This document shows, piece after piece, positions 27,021 through 35,759 of a stretch of 64,000 nt of DNA. Numbering within the stretch: position 1 is the stretch's first letter; each line of letters starts with the position of its first letter. This DNA is from DAOTYE01 sp034434915 (GTDB lineage: Bacteria > Chloroflexota > Dehalococcoidia > Dehalococcoidales > RBG-16-60-22): contig DAOTYE010000004.1 of the NCBI GenBank assembly GCA_034434915.1, forward strand, positions 35,323-99,322, in the 5' to 3' direction. A program made the translations under genes and the position numbers. The notes under the pieces are model-generated. The model saw only the letters and a program-made list of their open reading frames with translations, had not been told where the DNA came from and ran no database searches.

Positions 27021-27800
27021 TTACAATCTTTGTTTCAGTCTTTCAACAATTGCGGTCATCACTTCCCCGGCTTTCTCACGGATGACAACAACGGCGGCAT
27101 CATCCATCGGGGTGGGGCTGAGATTGATGATGACCAGCTTCGCACCGGCGCCATGAGCGTATTCCGGCACGGAGGCGGCAGGATAGACTACCAGCGATGA
27201 GCCGACGACGATGAGCAAATCACACCAGGAAGCACGCGCTGAGGCTTCCTGAAAAACATCCTCCGGGAGCATTTCCCCAAAAAACACTACATCAGGTTTC
27301 AGGATGCCATGACACGTTTCACAGTCCGGGATGTCTTCACCTCTGCTCAATCTTGCTTTTACCTCTCCTAAAGAATAGTGCCGGCCGCACCTCAGACAGC
27401 GCGCCCGGCGCATATTGCCGTGAAGCTCAAAAACACGTTCCCCCGGGACGCCCGCCGCCTGATGGAGGTTGTCCACGTTCTGGGTGATAACGCAGTCAAG
27501 CTTGCCCAGCCGGTAAAGCCCGGCAATGGCATAGTGGGCGGCGTTCGGCTTCGCCTCTCCGGTGATGAGCTCGCCGCTGAGCAACTGCCACTGTCTGCGC
27601 CGCGCCGCAGGACTGCTGAGGAACTTATCAATGGTGAAATCCTCCGGGTCAAATTTGCTCCACAGCCCGTCCGGACCGCGGAAGTCAGGTATGCCGGACT
27701 CTGTGCTGACGCCGGCGCCGGTGAAGACCACCACTTTCTGCGCCTCGTAAATCAGCCCGGCAACTGTATCAACGAGGGCTTCAAGACGCTTTTTATCCAT
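27021..27800 (-). CDS. NAD-dependent protein deacylase (sirtuin)
   Basis: 259 residues, class II/U-type Sir2 fold. NAD site FTGAGVSTESGIPDFRG, catalytic H in ELHGNM, TQNVDNLHQAAG, four zinc cysteines (CLRCG and CETCH), and VVGSSLVVYPAA. The Ala/Tyr/Arg pattern of the SIRT5-like desuccinylase pocket is not evident. It is the first gene of a two-gene operon with an acyl-CoA dehydrogenase, suggesting control of acyl-CoA enzymes by deacylation. Confidence 0.94.
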   Translation of the reverse strand: MDKKRLEALVDTVAGLIYEAQKVVVFTGAGVSTESGIPDFRGPDGLWSKFDPEDFTIDKFLSSPAARRRQWQLLSGELITGEAKPNAAHYAIAGLYRLGKLDCVITQNVDNLHQAAGVPGERVFELHGNMRRARCLRCGRHYSLGEVKARLSRGEDIPDCETCHGILKPDVVFFGEMLPEDVFQEASARASWCDLLIVVGSSLVVYPAASVPEYAHGAGAKLVIINLSPTPMDDAAVVVIREKAGEVMTAIVERLKQRL

Positions 27801-27859
27801 TGCACTGTCCCAATTCTACTGCGCTATACGCTCCCTGGCAAGCGATATTTTACTCCTGT

Positions 27860-27888
27860 TTGTCTTCATCTTGAGGCAACAGTATAAT
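27860..27888 (+). promoter_or_regulatory. Putative promoter for plsC-ispH
   Basis: TTGTCT (27860-27865), 17-base spacer, TATAAT (27883-27888). The -10 is a perfect match. The plsC ATG follows at 27901. Confidence 0.6.
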
Positions 27889-27900
27889 TGAAAGTGAATT

Positions 27901-28605
27901 ATGCACTGGTTCTATTACGTGGGACGGGTTATTATGAGACTGCTCCTCTTCCTGTTCACCCGCTGGGAAGTGAGGGGGAGGGAGCATATCCCGCCGCAGG
28001 GTCCGCTCCTCGTGGTCGCCAATCATCTCCACAATGCGGACCCGCCTCTGCTGGGAGTGTGCATCAACCGCAAAATGATTTTCATGGCGAAAGAAGGTCT
28101 GTTCAGAAATCCCCTTTCGCGCTATTTCGTAACGAACTTCGGGGCTTTCCCGGTGAGCCGGAGGCGGCTGACCAGGACAGCCATCGCCCGGGCGGATGAA
28201 GTGCTCCAGAAAGGATTCGCCCTTGCCATGTTTCCGGAGGGAGGGCGGAGCAAGAGGGGACACCTGGTCAAAGCCCTGCCCGGCTCAGCGCTCATCGCCC
28301 TGAAAAATGATGTGCCCATCCTGCCGGTGGGCATCGCCGGCACGGAGGAGATAAAAGGATGGTTCTGGTACCTGCGCCGACCCCGCATCACCGTAAAAAT
28401 CGGACCACCTTTTCACCTGCCGCAGGTAGATGGTAAAGTAACCAGAGAGATGCTGGAACAGGCAACGGATTACATCATGGAACACATTGCTGAACTGGTG
28501 CCACCATCATACAGGGGAAGATATGCCAGCAAAAAAGAAAAAGAGCATCAGCGTAGCGAAAGCGGAGAAGACCGGCTTCTGCTTCGGGGTGAAACGGGCA
28601 ATTGA
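27901..28605 (+). CDS. plsC: 1-acyl-glycerol-3-phosphate acyltransferase (PlsC-like)
   Basis: 234 residues. The acyltransferase motifs are NHLHNADPPLLG (HX4D), a basic FGAFPVSRRRL and FPEGGRSKRG. It makes phosphatidic acid from lysophosphatidic acid, the step after PlsY. The usual end of the family (PPSYRGRYA) is reached at about residue 207; the remaining 27 hydrophilic residues (KKEKEHQRSES...) are read out of frame over the ispH 5' end, an overlap of 83 bases. Confidence 0.88.
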   Translation: MHWFYYVGRVIMRLLLFLFTRWEVRGREHIPPQGPLLVVANHLHNADPPLLGVCINRKMIFMAKEGLFRNPLSRYFVTNFGAFPVSRRRLTRTAIARADEVLQKGFALAMFPEGGRSKRGHLVKALPGSALIALKNDVPILPVGIAGTEEIKGWFWYLRRPRITVKIGPPFHLPQVDGKVTREMLEQATDYIMEHIAELVPPSYRGRYASKKEKEHQRSESGEDRLLLRGETGN

Positions 28606-29386
28606 TATCCTTGAGAGGGTCGCCCGCGAGCGGGGGGGCATTGAGACGCTGGGAGCGGTAGTGCACAACAAGCAGGTGCTGGAGCGGCTCGCCGGACTGG
28701 GCGTAAGAGTAGCCAAAAACATTGAGGACATAAAGGGCAGCACCATCGCCACAAGCTCTCATGGCGTCAGTCCCCAGCTTGAGGAGGAGCTTAAAGCCCG
28801 CCGCATTGAGGTCATCAGTACTACCTGTCCTTTCGTCAACCGGGCACAGGTGGCCGCACGCCGGCTGGCAGAATCAGGCTTCTTCGTGGTGATTTTTGGT
28901 GATGCCAACCACCCGGAGGTCAAAGGCATCCTAGGCTGGACAAAAGGGAACAGCATCGCCACACTTGATGAAAAGTTCGTCAAAGAATTGAAGCCGGTAC
29001 CGCGCCGGATTGGCATCCTCTCTCAGACCACCCAGATACCCGCCCACTTCACCGAGTTCGTCAAGAAGCTGATTGACGCCGCCTTTACCCGCGATTCAGA
29101 GATGCGCATTATTGACACCATCTGTCATGATATCCGGGAACGCCAGTCCGCGGCACAGAAACTTGCCAGAGAAGTTGACCTGATGCTCGTTGTGGGCGGG
29201 CATCACAGCGCCAATACCAACCGTCTCGCTGAGCTGTGCGCGCAACTGACAGAGACGCACCTCATTGAGACTGCCGCAGAAATAGAGCCCTCCTGGCTGG
29301 AGGGCAAAAGACGCATCGGCGTCACGGCAGGAGCCTCTACCGCAGAAGAAACAGTAGAGGAAGTGCTGGCTAAGCTCAGGGGCTAG
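28523..29386 (+). CDS. ispH: 4-hydroxy-3-methylbut-2-enyl diphosphate reductase
   Basis: 287 residues from the ATG at 28523 with AGGGGAAG upstream. The three [4Fe-4S] cysteines are in GFCFGVKRAID, TTCPFVNRAQ and DTICHDIRERQ. It catalyses the last step of the MEP isoprenoid pathway, giving IPP and DMAPP. The first Cys is about residue 19, so no shorter start is possible, and the 83-base overlap with plsC is genuine unless there is a sequence error. Confidence 0.95.
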   Translation: MPAKKKKSISVAKAEKTGFCFGVKRAIDILERVARERGGIETLGAVVHNKQVLERLAGLGVRVAKNIEDIKGSTIATSSHGVSPQLEEELKARRIEVISTTCPFVNRAQVAARRLAESGFFVVIFGDANHPEVKGILGWTKGNSIATLDEKFVKELKPVPRRIGILSQTTQIPAHFTEFVKKLIDAAFTRDSEMRIIDTICHDIRERQSAAQKLAREVDLMLVVGGHHSANTNRLAELCAQLTETHLIETAAEIEPSWLEGKRRIGVTAGASTAEETVEEVLAKLRG

Positions 29387-29617
29387 CTACACCGCCAGAC
29401 AGGTCACCGTCCGCGAGATGCCGGGAATAGGATGAATCTTCCCCGTCACCAGGTCACCAATATCATTCAGAGTATCGCCTTCCGCAATGGCAATGATGTC
29501 ATAAGGACCGGTGACGGTATCCACTGATTTAACTCCTTTGAGTTTACCGAGGGTGGCGACCACTTCTTTATTCTTGCCGACAGCGGTCTCAATCAAAATA
29601 AAAGCTTTAGCTGCCAC
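29387..29617 (-). CDS. Lrp/AsnC ligand-binding (RAM) domain protein
   Basis: About 76 residues from a GTG at 29617, chosen because AAGGGGG lies 7-8 bases before it; the longer frame upstream has no ribosome binding site. AFILIETAVGKNKEVV, VKSVDTVTGPYDIIAIAE and IHPIPGISRTVTCLAV are the stand-alone RAM/ACT-like fold with no helix-turn-helix. Such proteins bind amino acids or act as regulatory partners. It is convergent with ispH; the stop codons are adjacent. Confidence 0.85.
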   Translation of the reverse strand: MAAKAFILIETAVGKNKEVVATLGKLKGVKSVDTVTGPYDIIAIAEGDTLNDIGDLVTGKIHPIPGISRTVTCLAV

Positions 29618-29699
29618 TGCATTCACCCCCTTTACTGAGCAGTATGTCTGAGTGCAGTATAACTGCCAGCGCAAGCGGTGTCAATATCCCGCCGCTCAC

Positions 29700-29772
29700 T
29701 TGACGCAATTTGTCCTGTTTGCCTATAATCTAACTTATCGTATTAAGGTTAGATAAGCCGCGGTAACCTTAA
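29700..29772 (+). promoter_or_regulatory. Promoter and nested inverted repeats before the ACAD-EtfBA operon
   Basis: TTGACG (29700-29705), 18-base spacer and a perfect TATAAT (29724-29729). Overlapping and after the -10 are ATCTAAC/GTTAGAT (29728-29734 and 29748-29754) and TTAAGGTTA/TAACCTTAA (29743-29751 and 29764-29772). The position around the start site suggests operator(s), but the second could also form an mRNA hairpin. Confidence 0.65.
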
Positions 29773-29844
29773 GGCTTCTGCCGAGGAGAGTTGTGCTCCC
29801 CATGCCCACATCAGATGTCAGCCGCTTGTGAAAGGAGAGAGGGA

Positions 29845-31002
29845 GTGGAGTATTTTTTAACCGAACAGCAGAAAATGATTAAAAGCCTGGCACGGAAAAT
29901 TGCTGAAGAGAAGATTCTTCCCGTCCGCGCCAGACTAGATGAAGCCGAGGAATTTCCCTGGGACATCATGAAAGCGCTGGCTGAGGCAGACCTCTTCCGC
30001 GTCTTCGTCCCGGAGCAGTATGAAGGGCTGGGAGGCGGCATTTTTGAGCTGTGCCTTGTGGTAGAAGAGATTAGCCGGGTATGCAGTGCTATTGCCGTGA
30101 GCTATGCCGCCAGCGCCCTCGGCACCTTTATTCTGATGGACTACGGCACAGAGGAGCAGAAGAAGAAATACCTCCCGGACACCGCATCTGGAAAGAAGCT
30201 GGCCGCGTTTGCTCTCACTGAGCCTCAAGCCGGCAGTGATGCCGCCGCCATCAAGACCACCGCTGATAAAGTCCCGGGCGGCTATGTCATCAACGGCACC
30301 AAGCAGTTCATCACCAACGGCGGCGAGGCGGAACTCTATACCGTCATCGCCCTGACTGATAAGACCAAAGGACCCCGCGGCGCCAGCGCCCTGCTTGTGG
30401 AAAAGGGCACGCCGGGCTTCTCCTTCGGCAGGAAAGAGCATAAGATGGGCATCCGCGCTTCTTCCACGCGCGAGCTTATCTTCAAAGATTGCTTCGTGCC
30501 CGAGGAGAACCTCATCGGCAGGGCGGGGATGGGCTTCCTGCTCACCATGAAACTCCTTGACCGCTCCCGCCCCGGCATCGGCGCACAGGCGCTCGGCATC
30601 GCCCAGGGCGCCATGGAAGCGGCGGTGGATTACACGGAACGGCGCATCCAGTTTGGCAAGCCGCTCATTGCCCAGCCGGTGGTGCAGGACATCATCGGCA
30701 ATATGGCAGCCCAGATTGAAGCCGCCCGCGCCCTCATCTATGCCACCGCGCGGATGATTGACAGCGGCGTGAAGAATTACACTGAACAGTCCGCCATCTG
30801 CAAGGTCTTCGCCTCAGACATGGCGATGCAGGTGACCACGGACGCTGTCCAGATTTGCGGCGGCGCCGGCTACATGCGTGATTATCCCCTTGAGAAAATG
30901 ATGCGGGATGCTAAAATCACCCAGATTTATGAGGGCTCCAACCAGGTGCTGAGGAACGCCATCGCCATTGAGGTCCGGAAGAGAAAAGGCAGGACGGTAT
31001 GA
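29845..31002 (+). CDS. Acyl-CoA dehydrogenase
   Basis: 385 residues from the GTG at 29845, preceded by AAAGGAGAG; frames starting further upstream lack a site. FALTEPQAGSDAAAIKTTA, GTKQFITNGGEAELY, KMGIRASSTRELIFKD, ERRIQFGKPL and the C-terminal QICGGAGYMRDYPLEKMMRD with QIYEGSNQV give a confident family call. Directly followed by etfB with a 4-base overlap, so its electron acceptor is encoded in the same operon. Confidence 0.95.
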   Translation: MEYFLTEQQKMIKSLARKIAEEKILPVRARLDEAEEFPWDIMKALAEADLFRVFVPEQYEGLGGGIFELCLVVEEISRVCSAIAVSYAASALGTFILMDYGTEEQKKKYLPDTASGKKLAAFALTEPQAGSDAAAIKTTADKVPGGYVINGTKQFITNGGEAELYTVIALTDKTKGPRGASALLVEKGTPGFSFGRKEHKMGIRASSTRELIFKDCFVPEENLIGRAGMGFLLTMKLLDRSRPGIGAQALGIAQGAMEAAVDYTERRIQFGKPLIAQPVVQDIIGNMAAQIEAARALIYATARMIDSGVKNYTEQSAICKVFASDMAMQVTTDAVQICGGAGYMRDYPLEKMMRDAKITQIYEGSNQVLRNAIAIEVRKRKGRTV

Positions 31003-31787
31003 ACATCATCGTCTGCATCAAACAGGTTCCCGGCACTACTGAGGTCAAAATAGACCCGCAGAAAAACACCCTCATCCGCGAAGGCATCAAAAACATCATC
31101 AACCCTCTTGACACCTATGCCCTTGAGGAAGGGCTGAAGCTCAAGGAGCGCTACGGCGGCAAGGTCACCGCCCTCAGCATGGGACCTCCTCAGGCAGTTG
31201 AGGCGCTCCGGGAAGCGATTTCCATGGGAATTGATGAGGGCATTTTGCTCAGCGATGCCGCTCTTGCTGGCTCAGATACCTGGGCCACCGCCTACGCCCT
31301 CGCCGCGGCAATCAAAAAGCTGGGGCAGGCTGACCTGATTATCTGCGGCCGCCAGACTACGGACGGTGACACCGGGCAGGTGGGACCGGAGCTTGCGGAG
31401 ATACTCAAACTGCCCATCGTCACCTATGTCAGCAAGGTAGAGGAAATCGCCAGTGGCAGGATGCGCGTCCAGCGCCTGATTGAGGAAGGACATGAGACTA
31501 TTGAGTCGCCTGTGCCCGCCGTCATCACCGTGGTGAAGGAAATCAATGTCCCGCGCCTGCCCTCCCTGCGCGGCATGATGAAAGCCAAAGGTGCTACCAT
31601 CCCCATCTGGACCATAAAAGAGCTGGGCATTGACCCGGGCATGGTCGGTCTCGCCGGCTCAGCCACGAAGGTGGTCAAGCTATCCTATCCCCAGAGGACA
31701 TCTCAGGGCGAGCTACTTAAAGGAGAGCTCGCCAGCCAGGTGGAAACACTGCTCGCCAGGCTGAGGGATGCCGGTTTACTCAAGTGA
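30999..31787 (+). CDS. etfB: Electron transfer flavoprotein subunit beta
   Basis: 262 residues. VCIKQVPGTTEVKID, NPLDTYALEEGLKL, GRQTTDGDTGQVGPELAE (AMP/flavin loop) and VPRLPSLRGMMKAK are ETF-beta signatures. With EtfA it carries electrons from acyl-CoA dehydrogenases. The ATG overlaps the ACAD stop. Whether it is a bifurcating type cannot be judged without structure-level comparison. Confidence 0.95.
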   Translation: MNIIVCIKQVPGTTEVKIDPQKNTLIREGIKNIINPLDTYALEEGLKLKERYGGKVTALSMGPPQAVEALREAISMGIDEGILLSDAALAGSDTWATAYALAAAIKKLGQADLIICGRQTTDGDTGQVGPELAEILKLPIVTYVSKVEEIASGRMRVQRLIEEGHETIESPVPAVITVVKEINVPRLPSLRGMMKAKGATIPIWTIKELGIDPGMVGLAGSATKVVKLSYPQRTSQGELLKGELASQVETLLARLRDAGLLK

Positions 31788-31812
31788 TAGACGGGGGTGA
31801 GGAGCTAAAAAG

Positions 31813-32811
31813 ATGACAGTGAATGATAGCTATCGCGGAATATGGGTCTTTGCCGAACAGCGCAATGGCAAAGTGAAAAGTGTGAGCTATGAGCTCATCG
31901 CCAGAGGCAGAGAGCTGGCTGATGCCCTCCAGACGGAGCTGAGCGCCGTCTGCTTTGGTCAGGGCATCACGGAAGCTGACCAGCTTATCGCCAGCGGTGC
32001 AGACAAGGTAATTCTGGTGGACAGCCCGGAGCTTCTTAATCATGATGAAGACCTTTACACAGGCCAACTCGTTGAGCTCATCCAGAAGCACAAGCCGGAG
32101 ATTGTCCTCGCCGGCGCCACCTCGCTCGGCCGCTCTTTCTTCCCGCGCGTGGCGGGCATTCTCAATACCGGGCTCACTGCTGATTGTATCGGGCTTGATG
32201 TTGATGTGGAAAAGCGTTTGCTCCTTCAGACCCGCCCCACCTTCGGCAGTAACATCATGGCAACCGTTGTCTGTGAGACCAAACGCCCCCAGATGGCGAC
32301 CGTCCGCCCCCGCGTCTTCAAAAAGCGCACGCCAGACACCGCCCGCAAGGGTGAGATTATCAGGGTGGACTTTGACCGCGCCCACATCACCTCGCGGACG
32401 AAGCTACTTTCCTTCGTGGAAGACCTTACTGAGAAGGTCAAAATTGAAGAGGCGGATGTCATCGTTGCCGGCGGCAGAGGGCTGGGCAATGCGGAGGGTT
32501 TTAAACTGCTGGAAGAACTGGCAGAATGCCTCGGTGCGGCCGTGGGCGCCTCCCGCCCGGTAGTGGATTCAGGCTGGATTCCCTACTCCCATCAGGTGGG
32601 GCAAACGGGCAAGACGGTCTGCCCCAAACTCTACATCGCCTGCGGCATATCAGGCGCCGCCCAGCACCTTGCCGGCATGCAGACGTCAGACTGCATCGTA
32701 GCTATCAATAGTGACCCCAATGCCCCCATTTTCACCGTGGCGAACTTCGGCATCGTGGGCGACCTCTTCAAGGTCATTCCTCTGCTGGTGGAAAAGCTGA
32801 AGAAAGGGTAA
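31813..32811 (+). CDS. etfA: Electron transfer flavoprotein subunit alpha
   Basis: 332 residues. N-terminal ETF domain, then the FAD domain with [63 protein letters not shown] and [10 protein letters not shown], all canonical. It follows etfB by 25 bases. No ferredoxin domain is fused at the N-terminus. Confidence 0.96.
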   Translation: MTVNDSYRGIWVFAEQRNGKVKSVSYELIARGRELADALQTELSAVCFGQGITEADQLIASGADKVILVDSPELLNHDEDLYTGQLVELIQKHKPEIVLAGATSLGRSFFPRVAGILNTGLTADCIGLDVDVEKRLLLQTRPTFGSNIMATVVCETKRPQMATVRPRVFKKRTPDTARKGEIIRVDFDRAHITSRTKLLSFVEDLTEKVKIEEADVIVAGGRGLGNAEGFKLLEELAECLGAAVGASRPVVDSGWIPYSHQVGQTGKTVCPKLYIACGISGAAQHLAGMQTSDCIVAINSDPNAPIFTVANFGIVGDLFKVIPLLVEKLKKG

Positions 32812-32826
32812 CAAGGAGGTGAACCC

Positions 32827-33990
32827 ATGTATGACCTGGTGATTAAAAACGGCACCGTCATTGACCCGGCACAGAAAATCCTCAATAAAAAGCTGGATAT
32901 CGCCATCACGGGCAAGAAAATCGCAGCGCTTGCGCCTGACATCGTTCCTGGCACAGCAAAGGTGCTGGACGCCTCACGCTACATCGTCACGCCCGGTCTT
33001 ATTGACGCCCACTGCCACGTATACGCCGGCGTCAATTCTCTGAGCGCAGAGCCTGACAGTGCCGGCGTCCTGCAGGCGGTTACTACCGTTTTAGATGCCG
33101 GGAGTGCCGGGCAGGCTCTCTTCAGCGGCTTCCCCAGGTATGTCATCCCCACCGCCCGCACCACGGTATTCTGCTGTCTGCATGCTAACTCCACCGGACT
33201 GAGCGTCCTGCCGGAGCTAAATGACTGGTCTGAGATTGACGCTGACGCCATACGCGCCGTGGTAGAAGCACACCGGGGACTCATCAAAGCCATCAAACTG
33301 CGCCAGGTAGGCAGGCTCATCGCCGCCAACGGGATAGAGGTCTTTAAGAAGGCAAAGCAAATAGCTAAAGACTGCGGATTGCCCATCATGGTGCACATCG
33401 GCGACCCGCTCAAAATGGTACCTGCCCGGGTGACCCGGGAACTGCTCCCGCTCATGGAGACAGGTGATATCCTGAGCCACGTCTATACCCCCCAGCAGGG
33501 TAATGTGCTGGATGAAAAAGGGGGTTTTATTCCTGAGCTTAAGGAGGCGCAAGCCAAGGGCGTCATCTTTGACATCGCCCCGGGCAGAATCAACTTCAGC
33601 TTCAGGGTGGCGCAAAAGTGTCTGGACGGAGGCTTTCTGCCCACGTTCATCGGCAGTGACGTGGTTGAGCCTTCAATCCGCGGACCGGTCTACGGGCTGA
33701 CTTTTACCATGTCCCGCTTGCTGGGGCTCGGCTTGAAGCTGGAGCAGGTTATTGAAATGTCCACCATCAGACCAGCCCGCATGCTGGGCATTGATAAGAT
33801 GAAAGGCAGTCTGAAGCCGGGGATGGATGCTGATGTGTCTATGGTTGAAGTGCTCTCCGGAAAGTGGGACGCCCTTGACGCTGAAGGCAAGACATTCACC
33901 CTGAACAAGCTCATCATGCCGCGCATGTGTGTAAAGGCGGGCACGCTTATCCCCTCAAACCCACCCGCCGTGCCTGAAGCGAAGGAGTAA
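32827..33990 (+). CDS. Amidohydrolase/deacetylase family metallohydrolase
   Basis: 387 residues of the dihydroorotase-like amidohydrolase superfamily. Metal ligands are in [22 protein letters not shown] (a lysine that may be carboxylated), [16 protein letters not shown] and [10 protein letters not shown]. Start [13 protein letters not shown] is typical. Family members hydrolyse N-acyl amino acids or cyclic amides. It lies 15 bases after etfA with AAGGAGGTG, so it is part of the ACAD-Etf operon; substrate unknown. Confidence 0.85.
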   Translation: MYDLVIKNGTVIDPAQKILNKKLDIAITGKKIAALAPDIVPGTAKVLDASRYIVTPGLIDAHCHVYAGVNSLSAEPDSAGVLQAVTTVLDAGSAGQALFSGFPRYVIPTARTTVFCCLHANSTGLSVLPELNDWSEIDADAIRAVVEAHRGLIKAIKLRQVGRLIAANGIEVFKKAKQIAKDCGLPIMVHIGDPLKMVPARVTRELLPLMETGDILSHVYTPQQGNVLDEKGGFIPELKEAQAKGVIFDIAPGRINFSFRVAQKCLDGGFLPTFIGSDVVEPSIRGPVYGLTFTMSRLLGLGLKLEQVIEMSTIRPARMLGIDKMKGSLKPGMDADVSMVEVLSGKWDALDAEGKTFTLNKLIMPRMCVKAGTLIPSNPPAVPEAKE

Positions 33991-34003
33991 CCACACGTTC
34001 GCC

Positions 34004-34033
34004 TTGTGCAAACACACCCGCATGGCTTATAAT
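34004..34033 (+). promoter_or_regulatory. Putative promoter for yceD-rpmF-fabDG
   Basis: TTGTGC (34004-34009), 18-base spacer, perfect TATAAT (34028-34033), 39 bases before the yceD ATG. Confidence 0.55.
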
Positions 34034-34072
34034 GAAATTAAACCTGAGCTTGATGCGGATTGAGAAGAGAAG

Positions 34073-34588
34073 ATGTTAATTAATGTCTCCGGGCTGATGA
34101 GAGAGCTGGTGGGCTCCATCCGTAAGTATGAGATTGATGATACCATTGACCTGACGGATGAAGACAAGAACAAGAAAGTCAAAGGTGAGGTGAGGTTTAT
34201 CCGCACCCAGCGCGGTATTCTGGCACAGGGTGATTTGACCACAGAAGCAGAGCTTGCCTGCAGTCGCTGTCTCAGAATGTTCTCCTGCTCGGTGGTGGTG
34301 CACTTTGAGGAAGAGTACGTCCCGACGATTGACATGGCAAGCGGTGCGCCCCTCCCGCCGCCGGAAGACCCGGGAGACTTCACCATTGACGGACAGCATA
34401 TTATTGACCTGAGGGAGGCAATCCGCCAGTATGCCCTGCTCGCCATCCCCATGAAGCCGCTGTGCCGAGAGGATTGTGCCGGACTTTGCCAGACGTGCGG
34501 ACAGAATCTCAATGACAGCGCCTGTGATTGCCCCATCCAGGACACTGACCCCCGCTGGGAGAAACTCATCAGACTGATGGAAAAATAA
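34073..34588 (+). CDS. YceD family (DUF177) protein
   Basis: 171 residues. The DUF177 core is seen: ACSRCLRMFSCSVVVHFEEEY and the late CREDCAGLCQTCGQNLND metal-binding motif. The family is almost always immediately upstream of rpmF and is implicated in 23S rRNA/ribosome accumulation in plants and bacteria. It is followed by rpmF after 18 bases. Confidence 0.92.
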   Translation: MLINVSGLMRELVGSIRKYEIDDTIDLTDEDKNKKVKGEVRFIRTQRGILAQGDLTTEAELACSRCLRMFSCSVVVHFEEEYVPTIDMASGAPLPPPEDPGDFTIDGQHIIDLREAIRQYALLAIPMKPLCREDCAGLCQTCGQNLNDSACDCPIQDTDPRWEKLIRLMEK

Positions 34589-34606
34589 GGAAAAGGAAGG
34601 ACAACT

Positions 34607-34807
34607 ATGGCACCTCTACCAAAACATAAGATTTCAAAGTCGCGCCGCGGTGAGAGACGCAATCACCTCGGCATTGTGACGCCAAAACTGGTTGATTGCC
34701 CTCAGTGTCACACTCCTAAACTACCCCACCATGCCTGCCCCACCTGCGGTAGCTACAACGGCAGAGAAATCATCAAGATTGAAAGCCCCAAAGAAAAGTC
34801 CAAATAG
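34607..34807 (+). CDS. rpmF: 50S ribosomal protein L32
   Basis: 66 residues. PLPKHKISKSRRGERRN at the N-terminus and a zinc ribbon with CPQC (about 31-34) and CPTCG (about 43-47). This is the zinc-binding (C+) form of L32. GGAAGG precedes the ATG. Between yceD and fabD, as in the widespread yceD-rpmF-fab arrangement. Confidence 0.96.
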   Translation: MAPLPKHKISKSRRGERRNHLGIVTPKLVDCPQCHTPKLPHHACPTCGSYNGREIIKIESPKEKSK

Positions 34808-34822
34808 CGCTTTACCATCGTT

Positions 34823-35758
34823 ATGGCTGAACGGAAGAAGGTAGCCTACGTATTTCCCGGGCAGGGTGCGCAAGCGGTGGGGATGGGGCGCGACCTCTAT
34901 GACGCATACCCCTCAGCACGGGCTATCTTCAAGCAGGCTGATGACATCCTGAGCTTTCCATTGTCAAAGCTTTGCTTTGAAGGTCCGGAAGAAGAGCTCC
35001 GCCAGACAGTCAATGCCCAGCCCGCCCTTGTTACCGTGAGCTATGCCTGTTTACAGGTCGCCCGTGAGACTGGCAAATTGCCACCCGCAGATTTTGTTGC
35101 CGGGCACAGCCTCGGTGAATACACCGCCCTTGCCGCCGCCGGCGTGCTTGATTTCTCCACCACGGTCTACCTCGCCAGGGAGCGGGGACACGCCATGCAT
35201 GAGGCTGGTCTGGCGCGACCGGGTTCCATGGCGGCAGTGCTGGGACTGGATGAAGCCGCCCTCGCTGATGTCTGCCAGCAGACCGGCGTGTGGACAGTCA
35301 ATATCAACTGCCCCGGACAGCTGGTCATCAGCGGCGACCGTGATAAACTGGCGACCGCAATGGAGCAGGCGAAAGCCAGAGGTGCGGCGCGGGTCGTCCC
35401 GCTCCAGGTGAGCGCCGCTTTCCATACACCCCTCATGCAACCGGCATACGACCGCATGGCGGAGGTACTGAGCAAGATTTGCTTTAAGGAGCCAGCGGTA
35501 CCTGTCATCGCCAATACTACCGCCCAGCCCATCACCACGGCGGAAGCGGTGAAGCCCGAGCTTCTCAACCAGCTCTGCGATTGCGTCCAGTGGCAGGGTT
35601 CCGTGGAGTACATGATACAGGCAGGCGTGAACACTTTCATTGAGTTCGGACCGGGCAGGGTGCTCACGGGGCTCATCAAGCGTATCAATAAAGACGTCCA
35701 GACCTTCAATCTGAGCGATGTGGCTTCAATAAAAAATCTGGCAATTCAGGGAGGTTAA
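34823..35758 (+). CDS. fabD: Malonyl-CoA:ACP transacylase
   Basis: 311 residues. Catalytic serine in GHSLGEYTAL, FPGQGAQAVGMG at the N-terminus, catalytic H in SAAFHTPLM, and the late VEFGPG-like IEFGPGRVLTGLI. It loads malonyl groups on ACP for fatty-acid synthesis. plsX and fabH, which usually stand between rpmF and fabD, are absent here. One base separates it from fabG. Confidence 0.96.
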   Translation: MAERKKVAYVFPGQGAQAVGMGRDLYDAYPSARAIFKQADDILSFPLSKLCFEGPEEELRQTVNAQPALVTVSYACLQVARETGKLPPADFVAGHSLGEYTALAAAGVLDFSTTVYLARERGHAMHEAGLARPGSMAAVLGLDEAALADVCQQTGVWTVNINCPGQLVISGDRDKLATAMEQAKARGAARVVPLQVSAAFHTPLMQPAYDRMAEVLSKICFKEPAVPVIANTTAQPITTAEAVKPELLNQLCDCVQWQGSVEYMIQAGVNTFIEFGPGRVLTGLIKRINKDVQTFNLSDVASIKNLAIQGG

Positions 35759-35759
35759 C

